64,000 bases of DNA, from NCBI GenBank assembly GCA_026120185.1, contig JANUWF010003367.1, positions 558,001 through 622,000 on the forward strand, given 5' to 3'. Shown here piece by piece: positions 1-11,184 of this stretch (positions are counted from its first letter, which is position 1; each line of letters begins with the position of its first letter). A model generated the notes under the pieces. It searched no databases. It saw nothing but the letters and a program-made list of their open reading frames with translations, and was not told where the DNA came from. Position numbers and translations under genes: made by a program. This DNA comes from Voacanga thouarsii (taxonomy: Eukaryota > Streptophyta > Magnoliopsida > Gentianales > Apocynaceae).

Positions 1-421
1 GAAAAAAATAAGGCACCAAATTTAGATATTAAAACCTCTAAGGACTAGAGTTACATTTGCATGTTATAACGTAAAGCCACTGTGCAAGAAGAGGGAACTT
101 GTTTCTAATCTACCCTTATCAGGATATTTTGGTTTTGTGATCTCTTTTTTTTTTTTTTTTTAAATTTATATTTTGCAACTATGAAATAGAAAGGAAAAAC
201 CCATGGCCTATCACAATGCCAAAGGAAAAGCAAATTAGTTTATGATAAGGTGATGCTACTAAAATTCATTTGGGAACTGCTGCTAATGGGACTGCTACCT
301 ATGCTTCAATAACTTCATATCTTTGTTGGCACACCTCTTCTTTTGTTCTTTGTTTTCTAGTACCTTGTATTATTGCCATTGCCATTTGTGTTTTATTTAT
401 TTATTTATTTATTTTTTGCAG
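1..421 (+). other. Intron 1 (partial) of the SUC3/SUT2-type gene
   Basis: No coding sequence is visible. The stretch ends in a T-rich tract with ATTT repeats and an AG acceptor at 420-421, directly before the first recognisable exon of the sucrose transporter. In this family the first coding exon carries the cytosolic N-terminus and first membrane helix, and it must lie upstream of the window. That placement is inferred from family structure. Confidence 0.7.
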
Positions 422-3400
422 ACTCTTGGTATAGAACACGCCTTTTCCTCATTTATTTGGCTCTGCGGCCCCATTACAGGCCTTGTGGTAGGTAAAACAT
501 GAATGGTTTAATTACTGTAATGCCTTTGTTAATCATGAAAAATCTAGTAAATTCATTCTCTAGAGTTGCACAGCTCTACAATTAGCTGTAAAATGAAGAA
601 TATCAGCAAATAAAGAATTTGAACACCCTCCAAAAGAAGCAAAGCGGTGTGTTACTTTTTAATGCTAACTCCTTAGTGTTTGTTAAAATGAAATACTGCT
701 GTATGTAATATTTCTTTGTCTGTAATAGATTTTATTATAGGCATATTCTCAGTTGGACACTGAACTGTTTCATTTTCTCTTTCCTTTGGGTCAACAAGAA
801 TGAGTACTTAACAATTAGGATGGTAGAAAATTGTCTACAGAACAATTTAATTTTCGCATCATGATTTGTCTGCATGTATTAGTAATTTAGCCAAAAGAAA
901 AACATCTTATGTGATTGTACTCTTAGTGTATTTCTACCACAGGAGAGACAAAATTTCAATTTTCCATTTTCCTCTGCATCTGTACAATTCTTATTCTTAC
1001 TAAGTTTTGGGTACTTCGGTTGTTTTTCAGGTTCAACCTTGTGTTGGCATATGGAGTGATAAATGCACTTCAAAATATGGTAGAAGGCGACCTTTTATTT
1101 TAGCTGGATCAATTATGATCTCTGTTGCTGTAAGCATATAATGATTCTTTCCCCCTGTATTTTTGCTTGCAGTATGCTGTTGTTGTCTACTAAACTAGAT
1201 TTCGGAATTTAGGTGATAGTTATCGGGTTTTCTGCTGACATTGGATACTTTTTAGGGGATACAAAAGAACACTGCAGGTATCAGCTGCATCTGATACATT
1301 TTTTTAATTACCTCTAAGATATGAGACTTTATTTACTCTTGCTACTGCAGCACATTTAAAGGTACTCGTACAAGAGCAGCCATTGTCTTCATTCTTGGGT
1401 TTTGGATGCTGGACCTTGCTAACAACACTGTGCAGGTGAGCTGCTAGCAAAATGATTCTTTCGCTCCCTATGCTTGTTGTCTTGCAAGTTATTTATAAGG
1501 GACACAGATATTCTATCTTCAATTAATAACTTTGGAAATGCTTTCTAATTGTTTACAGGGCCCTGCTCGTGCTCTTTTGGCTGACCTAGCAGGTATGCCC
1601 TCCCTCTGTGCGCTTGCACGTGCATGTGCGTGTGTTTTTGTGTTGGGGGAGGGGGGGGGGGTTGTGAGAGAGAGAGAGAGAGAGAGGGTGATTTATCTTA
1701 ACATATTCCTAATTCCATACTTATTTCTTATTTAAAGATGGCTAAGGTATTGTGTTAATGAACTGTAGGCCCTGATCAAAGAAATTCAGCCAATGCTGTT
1801 TTCTGCTCATGGATGGCTGTTGGAAACATTCTAGGATTTTCTTCTGGAGCCAGTGGACATTGGCACAGGTGAAATCTTTGTGCAGTAGTGCAGTTTCTCG
1901 GTGAAGATACATTTGCATGCCATTTACAATGATCTTCACTGAAACATCTATGATCATTTGAAGAAATTTCTTGGTGTATTTTCTTTGAGGCTAAATCAAA
2001 TTTAACCAATTGAAGGCAGCTCTATGTAGCTTTTAGTTTGCTTTCTGGAGTACTCCAATCCTCATTCATGTACCTTTTCCTTTCAGTAAATAAAATTGTC
2101 TTTTATAAAAAGAGGAAAAATAAAACTAAACCAAAAATACGTATACGCAGTTATAGGTGCCTAACGTATATAGTCCTGGGAATTTTCTTTTATGTTTGTC
2201 CATCTAACTTATAAAAGTTGGATTATTTATTTCTTTATGATAGGTATACCTGACAACTTCTTCTGTTCTTAACAGATGGTTTCCATTTCTTTTGAGTAAA
2301 GCATGTTGTGAACCTTGTGGAAATCTTAAAGCAGCATTCCTGGTGGCTGTGGTGAGCTATTGGCCTAAGCAGACACCTATTAGTTCATTCAGTTGTATTT
2401 TTATATTCTCAGTATTAGGAACTTTTTCTTTGGATAAAATTTAATTCTGTATGCTTTTTACATTAGTTTTCTTTGTTGATTAAAGATGCAACCTTTAGTT
2501 TTGATTTACATGAAAAATGAGATGAATAAGTTCGCCATTAGTAAGTTTGCCTATTAGTCCATTCAGTTGTATTTTTATATGCTCAGTATTAGGAACTTTT
2601 TCTTTGGACAAAATTTAATTCTGTATTCTTTTTACATTAGTTTTCTTTGTTGATTAAAGATGCAACTTTTGGTTTTGATTTACATGAAAAATGAGATAAT
2701 GGAAATAGATTATATGATGTTGAATGAGGTAACTAAAAGAGAGAATGCTATTTTATGACTTAATTGGAAAACAGGCCTTTAAAACTGTAGAATGGCAGAT
2801 GAGGGTAAATGCATTTGCATATCTTTTATATTCTGGAAGCAATGAGATCTGTGCCTTGCTGCTGATAAGAGTTATTTGCAGGTATGCATTAGGCTTGATT
2901 TTTCAGCATGTATGCCAACTTTTCTACCTCTGAATTAGTTTTCTTTATTACCTATATAAGTCTGCAACTTATGGTGCCAATAATTTTGCATCATATGGTC
3001 AAAGTATTTTATGACTTAGTCATGGCAAACATTCATGACTTTAGCTAATGGTTTCCATGGCTGTGATACTTGAGTGATTGGTTACTTTCAAGTATGTGCT
3101 CTTTCATTGATTCTACGAAAGTTTTCTCCTCTCAACTATGTTACGGTTGTACCCCATTTTGTTAGTTATTTTCATTTGATCAAAACATGTACAATTATCT
3201 GATATATCTGATGGTTAGGCCAAAGATGGATTGTACCATATGTTGTCATAGATGGAAGTATTTGATTACCTCAACAAGTTAGTACTTATATTTCTGTAAA
3301 TGTGTCTTTTGATTGTACAGGTTTTCCTGACTCTTTGCACGGTCATCACGCTCCACTTTGCGAAGGAGACTCCATTGATTGCTAAGCAACCTAATAGGTT

Positions 3401-5079
3401 ATCGGATTCAGCTCCTCTCTTGGATTGTCCAGATCGAAACGGCTTTGACCTCTCAAAGTCAAAAGCTGATTCAGCACCCATCAACAAAGCATTGGAGAAC
3501 AAGTCTGAGACTGATCAGTTAATGGTTAACAATTTGAGGAGTGAAGACCCAAAGGTTGAGGAAGATGCGGGGGAAAATTTCAGTGATAGTCCTGGAGCAG
3601 TTTTGGTCAATCTATTAACTAGTTTGCGGCATTTACCTCCAGCAATGCATTCGGTGCTAATAGTCATGGCTTTGACCTGGGTAACTGTTTGCTGCTGGTG
3701 CATTCTCTTTTAGTTTCAATTTCCGAGCTACCTAGCATTTTTTATTTGTCTTATCTTTCGTTATGTATGCTGGCTTGCTTTAATTACATTGTTTTGTGGG
3801 GTTTCAACTTATTCTTTTTCAACTCCTGCTATCAGCTATCCTGGTTTCCCTTTTTCCTCTTTGACACTGATTGGATGGGGAGAGAAGTTTATCATGGGGA
3901 CCCAAAAGGAGATTCTGCAGAAGTTAGAGTTTATGGTCAAGGTGTCAGAGAAGGTGCATTTGGTTTGCTGTTGAATTCAGTAAGAACTCAAATTTTACCA
4001 TTCCCTGCTTTCCCTAGGTTTCTATAATTTGAGATTGGAATCAGTCATCACAAGCATGTATGTTTTTATGCCTCGTGAAGCCCTCACATTTGTGTTTTTT
4101 GATATAAACTACTGGTTCTTGTTGGCAGGTTGTTCTTGGCGTCAGCTCCTTCTTTATTGAGCCAATGTGCCGGTGGATAGGCCCCAGATTAGTTTGGGCT
4201 ACAAGCAATTTCATTGTTTTCGTCTGCATGGCAGGCACTGCTTTGATTAGTTTTGTTGCTTCTCGAGGATATTCAGAAGGCGTTCAACATGTCATTGGGG
4301 CCAGTACAGCGGCCAAGATTGCCTCCTTGGTTGTTTTTGCTCTTCTAGGTGTACCTTTAGCTGTAAGTACTACAAATATCAGTTTGCTTGTTTTCAGATA
4401 CTCCAATTCCATGCTCCAAGTGAATTAGAATTGTTCTTAATATTAAGGGATGCTTGTTGTATCGCTCCAACTGATTCTGTATATCTTCTCTCAAAAGATG
4501 GATTTCTTACTGCAATGCACTTTATGCAGATCACTTATAGTGTTCCCTTCTCTGTCACGGCAGAATTAACTGCTGATTCTGGGGGTGGTCAAGGTATATT
4601 TTCGAAGCCTGTTTAACTTTCTGTTGATAATCTCCATAAACTGACCAAGTATATGGTTTGGGCTTTGTGCACATGGACAGGGTTGGCAATTGGAGTTTTA
4701 AATCTTGCAATTGTTATTCCTCAGGTACTTTTGGTTCTTAGATAATTGTAGATGCCTAAATGCATAAATGTACATCGTTAAATTAAAAAACCAAACACAA
4801 TCTTTTCCCCCAATCTTCTACCACACACAACTGCCATGCGTTTTTAGCTGCTGATCTTGGCAGTTCATAGGGTCTCTAATTTGCTCTCCTGTTTGTCAAT
4901 TTCTGTAGATGGTTGTATCTCTTGGTGCGGGTCCATGGGATGCCTTATTTGGTGGAGGAAACATACCAGCGTTTGTTTTGGCATCCCTCTGTGCCCTCGC
5001 CGCTGGTGTCATTGCAACCCTTAAACTGCCAAATCTTTCCACGAGTTCTTACAGATCCACTGGCCTTCATTTTGGTTAG
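422..5079 (+). CDS. SUC3: Sucrose/H+ symporter, SUC3/SUT2 clade (5' partial, 13 exons)
   Basis: Plasma-membrane MFS sucrose-proton symporter. Exons: 422-487, 1031-1129, 1213-1277, 1351-1435, 1559-1592, 1769-1868, 2276-2351, 3321-3680, 3836-3979, 4129-4362, 4530-4593, 4681-4724, 4909-5079. They join in frame to 513 residues ending at TAG 5077-5079. Visible family marks are the [10 protein letters not shown] segment, the KYGRRRPF loop motif, [19 protein letters not shown], and [19 protein letters not shown]. The 360 bp exon 8 codes a long hydrophilic central loop (about 100 residues), the hallmark separating SUC3/SUT2 from shorter SUTs. With the missing first exon (about 80-90 residues) the protein would be near 600 residues, normal for the clade. 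This clade is known as plasma-membrane transporters in sink and vascular tissue. No frameshift or stop was seen, so the gene looks intact. Confidence 0.95.
1645..1687. repeat. G-tract plus (GA)n microsatellite in a sucrose-transporter intron
   Basis: An almost pure run of G (1645-1661) is followed by GA dinucleotides (about 1665-1687). It sits 50 bp after the donor at 1593, inside the intron between exons 5 and 6. It is simple-sequence DNA and likely length-variable. Confidence 0.85.
2376..2697. repeat. Direct duplication (~147 bp copies, 174 bp period) in an intron
   Basis: Copy 1 (2376-2523) and copy 2 (2550-2697) start with CCTATTAGT and end with ATGAAAAATGAGAT. By eye they differ at about six positions and are separated by about 26 bp. 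Both lie in the 969 bp intron between exons 7 and 8 of the sucrose transporter. The small divergence points to a fairly recent local duplication with no coding effect. Confidence 0.85.
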
Positions 5080-5560
5080 TTTCTTCAACGAAATTACCGC
5101 CACTTGAACACAACGCCCACCAATGGTGAACTGTGCCACACTCTTGGGGTAAATTATTCAAGTAGTGGTGCATTTGCTACGGTGCCTATACTGTTTCTTT
5201 TCACACACAGATCAGACAGAAGCGAGAAAATGATGGACCGAGTCGATGCACCAATTCATTCATTATTTTTTCCCCAGCCATGGGAATTGTATCATCACAC
5301 ACAGAATATAGAATGATTTGTTCTTAATGCTACAGAAGATATGCTAATAATATTATAGTCGTAAAAGATAGCTCGAGGCAATACCCATGTAATTCTTTTA
5401 CCACATTATGTACTTACCCACTTAGCTTGACGTTTCGCAACAATTTTTCCTGCTATGCGAATGTATAAATGAGCTGAAATTATAGTGTATCAGAATGGAA
5501 TAGTTTTGTGAACGAATTTTCTTTCATGCACGGTCAATAAAAAATTTTGTACGTGATCAA
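5080..5560 (+). other. Probable 3' UTR of the sucrose transporter
   Basis: Non-coding sequence follows the stop codon. An AATAAA motif at 5536-5541 is the clearest polyadenylation signal, with T-rich and GT-rich DNA after it. Plant poly(A) signals are loose, so the true end could be earlier. No coding similarity was seen. Confidence 0.35.
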
Positions 5561-6157
5561 GCTTATTGTCACATGATCTTACAGATATGATTTTGGAAAT
5601 ATATTCCTACAAATATCATGCTTATTTCGATTTTTGAATATCTTATTTTGACTTTGCATAAACTTTTATTTAACTAATTTAATGGTAGAATTTATATTTT
5701 AATAGAACTTATATCTTTAAAATTAAGTAGTTTAATTATGAAAATTTAAATAAAATATTTATTTTCTCACATTTTAAAAAGAAGTATATAAGAAGAAAAT
5801 TTTCCCTTTCTAGACTTTTTGGATAGAAGAAAAACCCTTCCAGTTCAATGTACCCTTGTTCATTAGAGTTGAGATTTGGGTAGTGGGCTGGGGTGAACGC
5901 CCCGTTATAAGGTGTCCAATGCCCCATTGCGAACAAGGACTGGCCGACCAAGGTCCATGAATCAGGGGCTTTTGTTTTTGACTTTTTGATTTTTGATTTT
6001 TTTTTGGTATCAGAAACTTTGTATTGGGAGATAATTAATATTAAAAAGATAATGCTACATTTTAAAAAAATATATTGAGGGGGTGAAATATAAAATTTTA
6101 AAGGTTTTTTTTCTCTTTAAATAATATCATAAAGATAGTTCTTCCTTAAAATTAACA

Positions 6158-6216
<59 letters not shown>

Positions 6217-9200
6217 TTCAACCAAGAATTTTTATTTAATAAAAAGGTCTTTCAATTCTTGAATTTTCAGATTAAGACTAAGACTTAGTCGACATTCAAC
6301 CTTTTGTAATTACAAAACTTTGTACTCAATCAAAATGAATGCTCGGATTAGGATGCAATGAGTATCATATATTAATGAGGAAGGACAAAGAGGATGTGAA
6401 TCCCCCATGCTCCCACTGAGTTAAAAAAAAAAAAAAGAAAAGAAATCTATATATACGATAATAAAAATTTTACTAATTAAAATTATAACGTACTACAAAT
6501 TTAAATTCATCATATTTCGTTATTTAATCGAATTTCTTTCAAAAGTATATGAAACTAAACAAGTTTTGAGGAAGTCCATATATCATGTTATGCTGATTGA
6601 TTACTTCACTTAATAAATCTGATAATAAGTGCGACCTTTTTCTCCTACAAGAACCATAATGTATCCACAAGTTTCTTCATTAAGCACCCCTGCAACCCAG
6701 CCCCACAAAAAAAAAAAAAAAAAAAAAACTCTTTGCATAATTAATAAAACTATTGAAAAAGAGTTTGTTCAATATTTGACTTATGATTAAAAAGACATAA
6801 TGAAATTATATATACTGTTTTTACAAAAAAGAGTGGAAGCAGGGTTTGCTGTTTCAAGTTTCAACCCCATTAAGAGAAAAAAAAAAAGGGGGGAAAGTCA
6901 GAAGCAGACATTTCCAACCTTAAGAAATTCAATAATTCAAGGTTAATGGTGGCCACATGTCCTCTTGCAATCAGAACTTGCCCCCAAATTCTCCTTATTC
7001 CCAACGTTATCATTAGTATAATCCTGTGTTTTCAGTGCTTATTTAAGGTATGAATCCACTAAGCACGTGGCCACTAACACCCCCCTATATTTTATATATA
7101 ATTAACCAAGACTTATTAATTTTCCAACTAAACATTTTTCTGTTTATTTTTCCTGGGAACAAAAGATCATTTTGACATCTAAAATCTCCAATCATGTTGC
7201 CCCAATTATCAGATCTCAATTTTCTAGTATTGTTCACATGATCCCAGAAGATTAGTTCCAGTAAAGCTCGATTTACAATCTTGATTTTGCTTCCATTTCC
7301 TGCTAAAACTTTATTTGTTGTTCACATGCAGCCTTGTCTTTATTGTCTTCTTCTTCTTCATTTGTTTGTTGTGACAGTTGTTTCAAAACAACTGTGAAAT
7401 CTATGAGGGTTCTAGAGAGATATACTGTGAGAGGTCTGTGATCTTGTTTTTATTTTAAATTCTTCCCCCTCTCTCTTCTTGGATTCAGGTTGACAGTTCT
7501 AATTAGACTTCCATGTTATGATTGGGAAATGGTTAGGACATGATGTCTAGCTTGCTTATAAACAAAATTGTCTACTATTTATAAGACAAATTTAAGTTGT
7601 TTTGAGGCCATAATTTGGTGTTTGATTTTCATAATAAAAATTTGAGGTTAATAACTTTATAATGTGGTTTTCGAAATAAATTGTAAGTAAAATTTAATTG
7701 TTACAAGTGTTCTTACTACCCTTTCCATGTTATGATTGTAAATTTAATTGTTACAATTTACATTTGTAGAGATGTAAATTGTGATATGTGCAATGTAAAA
7801 TTAGAAATTGAACTCGTGATTTTATAGGGACATCGCTATTTACAGATTATCTATAAACTTACTCTTTGTCACCACTTCATATTCTTCGGAGGATGAGTGT
7901 AACTTTTGAAATTGAATTGAGATGTCAAAAGCAATGCTTTCAACTTGTGTTACCTTTCAATTATGCATATAAAATCACTTTGATGGTATGAATTACATTA
8001 TGTAATTTTTTAAAAATTTTGAATCTATAGTTTGAGCTTTAGCTAGATAGGTGGTGTTTATACAAAATTAGAATATGTTTTACACAGTCGAACTATGATA
8101 TAGTTTATATGTTCTTCAATTATATTTGCAAATTGAGCCATAACGAGGCGAGATTGTGAATCATTCAACGTACAAAAATATCCCATATATATCAAGTTCT
8201 AATTAAAATTAAAAAATGATACTGTTGGAAAACCAAATCCCTAAGAGTACAACCTTTAACCCTATAGATAGAGTTGATACCTGTCTTGCAATTGGGATCA
8301 TTTGCACATGCATCATGATTCATGACCGTGAGCAAAAAAACATGGGAGTGGAAGTGTAAAAGGACGGACCAAACCCCAAATGAGAAAGGCCAAGAAGGAT
8401 TCAAGAGATGTTGATTGAGGTGGTACGGGAAGTGAAAAGAATAAGTGTGAATTGTTTGAAAATGGAGGAAAGGAAGGGTGTGAAAGGCAGAGTAGAGAGT
8501 ACCAGTAGCAAGAAAAAAGAGGTAAAAGGAAGAGACTTTTTTGGTGCTGGGATGCTAGGGAGTGGGTGACAGTAGGTCACATGAGTTATTTTCCATCGAT
8601 GATCGATCTGTACTCAAAAAGAGAGAAGAGTGCAGCAAACTTAACCCCAGCAGAAGGAGGAGGGCGGACCCCAAAAAGTAGTGGGTACGTGTTTTTGATG
8701 CCATACCGTTTCATTGTCACTTGTCAGCACAAGCTTGCCAACGTCCCCTTCACGAGAATGACCATTTCCAACTCTCCTTGTTTTCTTCTGCTCTTCCATC
8801 TGTTTGTCTTCTTTCCCTCTTGGAATGTGTGTTTGATACTCTTCCCCCCTCCCCCACACCCCACCTCTGTCTTCACGGTCTATATTTCTTCACTAGTTTA
8901 CTAACTTCATGTAGATTTTCATCACCATTACCCCATTATTCTATAACCCGGGTCTCATTTCAAATTGCTTTGGAAGTCTGTTGTCTATAATAAGGTCACG
9001 ATGTCTTGGTTTGGTACTATTTTCAATTTTTGAGATATAAAGTAGACACTTTTATGTCGAGAAAGTAGAATTTTAAGCACATGGTAGAATTCACTTGGGT
9101 TTTACTCATAAAGTTACAAGCAAATACCAAAGGTGAAGCAAGTTCATTAGCAAATGTAATGCAAAAGATGGGAAATTGGACAAGCTGGGAAATGACTCAT

Positions 9201-9467
9201 CTATCAAAAACAGTTCTCTTTTGGATTGGGAAAAAAAGGGGGAGTATATAATGCATTTCTTTTTATTCTTCCATGAGGTGAAAGGACTGCCCTTAAGTTC
9301 AACAGGATATTTGCTACTTTTTACACCAGTCTAAATGCCAAAAACAAGAATTTAAAATCATGCAATGTCGTGATTTCTTCTATGATCAGAGGACCTTATG
9401 ATCAAATTGTGATTAACAAGCCGCAAATTGGTAGTAATTATGGTGAAAGTAAATTAAACCGCTGTTC
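5561..9467. other. Intergenic region between sucrose transporter and HD-Zip gene
   Basis: AT-rich non-coding DNA with many A/T runs. The short open frames here (for example 8566-8904 and 5736-5951) show no recognisable domain, no coherent exon structure and low-complexity composition. The right edge, about 9250-9467, should be the 3' UTR of the minus-strand HD-Zip gene. I see no RNA gene or transposon that I can support. Confidence 0.6.
6161..6214. repeat. (TA)27 microsatellite
   Basis: An uninterrupted TA dinucleotide run of 54 bp in intergenic DNA. It is self-complementary and likely polymorphic in length. Confidence 0.95.
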
Positions 9468-10962
9468 TCAATTGAAATGCTGCTGCTCCAACCACGGCCA
9501 AAATCCAGTTTGATCATCAATACTGCAGAACATGTTGCACAAACTCTCTTCTTTGACAGTGTGATCCATCTTCTGGCATTGAAGGTCTGGTCTTGTTGAG
9601 GTCTGGAAGAGCTGTGCTGCCCCGGTTGGCCTCAGAGAAGATGGAAAAAAGGGTCTGCTGGTGGGGTGACTGTCGATTGCCGGCGTTCTTGATATGTCCA
9701 ACTTGATATCACAACTGTTTTCACTTCTGTTACTGCAAGAGCCTTCTGTTTCTTTGTTGAGGTTGATAGACTCCGTCGGCTCCCTATTTTTTAGTGCCAG
9801 TATCTGCCACCACCAATCAAGATGAGATCTTTTGCTGCAATTATTAACTCTGCTATACTAAACAGACCAATCAAACTAAACACCGAAACCCAATCTTTAA
9901 ATGAAAATAAATCATAAAGACAACTATAGTGAAATGGATCTTACGATTCAGGAAACAATATTATGCAAAAGGATTTTTTTTTTTTTAAAAAAAAAAATCA
10001 AGAATCTTGCTTCCTCAAAAGCGTGAAACATAATGATTTATACACAATTCCACTAGCAGAAGATAAGGAAGAAAAGGAGTGTTGACAAAACCTACTGAAT
10101 AGACAAGCAAATAGAAAAATCATGTCTTGGAACTTCAGTGCAATGTAAAAAAACTGTCAAAAAAATCAAGACAAACCAATAAACCGTAAGAAACCTACAA
10201 ATTTAAACAAGCCAATAATAAACCACAAGAAATCGATCTAACTTCTTCTGTAGAGAGTGGAGAACTCCATTATCAACAAACTGTGTGTTGCATATGATAA
10301 GTTCATGCAAGAACAGTGCAAACTAGAAAATGATGAAGTTGAGTGATAGACCATACCTCTGCGTGAAGTTTTTGGTTCTGAGCTTGGAGTGCATCATTTT
10401 CTGCTTTGATAGCTTCAAACTGTCTCTTTAGGACTTCATAGTCTTTCTCCAATTGCTTGGTCTTCCACCTTGCCCTCCTGTTCTGGAACCATATAGCAAT
10501 CTGTCTGGGTTGCAGACCAAGAGCCCTTGCCAGCTGCATTTTCCTCTCAGGCTCAAGCTTGTTTCCCAACTCAAAGTTCTTCTCAAGAGTCTTCACTTGT
10601 TCCATGTTAAGCCTTCTCTTCTTCTCTCCTACTTGCGACCCATCATCAGATAACTCGTCCTCTCCGTGCGCTTCTTGATCACAAACATCAACACCCGAAA
10701 ACGACATGGATCTTTTCCCTAGAAGCGAAGCAACTCCTGCATATTTAAACAACAAAATTTCATCAAGAAAAGAAAACTAAACAGCACCCTACCCAGAGGG
10801 ACAGAGAAAGAGAAAGCAAGACAACGAGAGAGAAAGCAGACCGTGAAAGTCTTGAGAAAGAATTGGAGTACTGAGGGAGGTGGGGGGCTGATGATGTTCA
10901 TCTTCATGAGCAGTTTGTAGCATGAAATTGGCGGGGAAGAAAGCCATTGCAGTGCAAGACAT
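9468..10962 (-). CDS. HB13: HD-Zip class I transcription factor, ATHB13/ATHB23 group (3 exons)
   Basis: Nuclear homeodomain-leucine zipper protein of 278 residues. Minus-strand exons are 10842-10962, 10357-10736 and 9468-9803; intron 1 splits a Gly codon (G|GA) and intron 2 falls between codons after HAE. The homeodomain covers about residues 78-133, with the recognition helix [16 protein letters not shown] leucine zipper follows (about 134-170), cut by intron 2. The N-terminus starts [14 protein letters not shown] and the C-terminus ends [11 protein letters not shown], an aromatic AHA-like activation motif. The segment [19 protein letters not shown] is a signature of the ATHB13/23/3/20 subgroup. 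Class I HD-Zips bind pseudo-palindromic CAATNATTG sites as dimers; this subgroup is linked to leaf, cotyledon and stress responses. The start fits the conserved MSC N-terminus. All splice sites are GT-AG and no lesion was seen. Which paralogue it is cannot be settled by hand. Confidence 0.95.
9973..9999. repeat. Poly(T)/poly(A) perfect palindrome in HD-Zip intron 2
   Basis: GA followed by about 13 T, then about 12 A, then TC: a self-complementary tract within the 553 bp intron 2. It is most likely simple-sequence drift and could form a small hairpin in the transcript. Confidence 0.7.
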
Positions 10963-11114
10963 GACCTAGCTAGACTTCTGCTGCTGCCACTAGTCCAAAA
11001 AAGTGTGGTCGCGATCTGACAGTCATACTTTGGGAGGAAGAAATTTCAAATTTATGTGCTGTTGGGGTATGGAGGAGTAAATATATTACATAGGTTTCTT
11101 CTTAGTAAACATCA

Positions 11115-11128
11115 CAGAGAGAGAGAGA
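11115..11128 (-). promoter_or_regulatory. CT-rich tract in the probable HD-Zip 5' leader
   Basis: GA repeats on the plus strand read as (CT)n on the gene strand, about 155 bp upstream of the ATG and just downstream of the TATA-like box. Pyrimidine tracts are common in plant core promoters and leaders. Function is inferred. Confidence 0.35.
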
Positions 11129-11177
11129 ATAATGTGGTCACTTGGATGGGGATACATTCATTGCAGCAGTGGATAGC

Positions 11178-11184
11178 TTATATA
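11178..11184 (-). promoter_or_regulatory. TATA-like box for the HD-Zip gene
   Basis: TATATAA on the minus strand, about 215 bp upstream of the ATG at 10962. A start site about 30 bp downstream would give a leader near 180 nt that includes the CT tract. It is the only clear TATA match close to the gene, but this rests on position and sequence alone. Confidence 0.4.

Noticed and set aside
3689..4027. Open frame of 112 codons on the plus strand
   Set aside because: It reads from an intron into sucrose-transporter exon 9 (3836-3979) and out through the donor at 3980; it is not a separate gene.
8566..8904. 112-codon plus-strand frame between the sucrose transporter and HD-Zip genes
   Set aside because: Low-complexity pyrimidine-rich end, no recognisable motif, and no supporting splice or promoter context.
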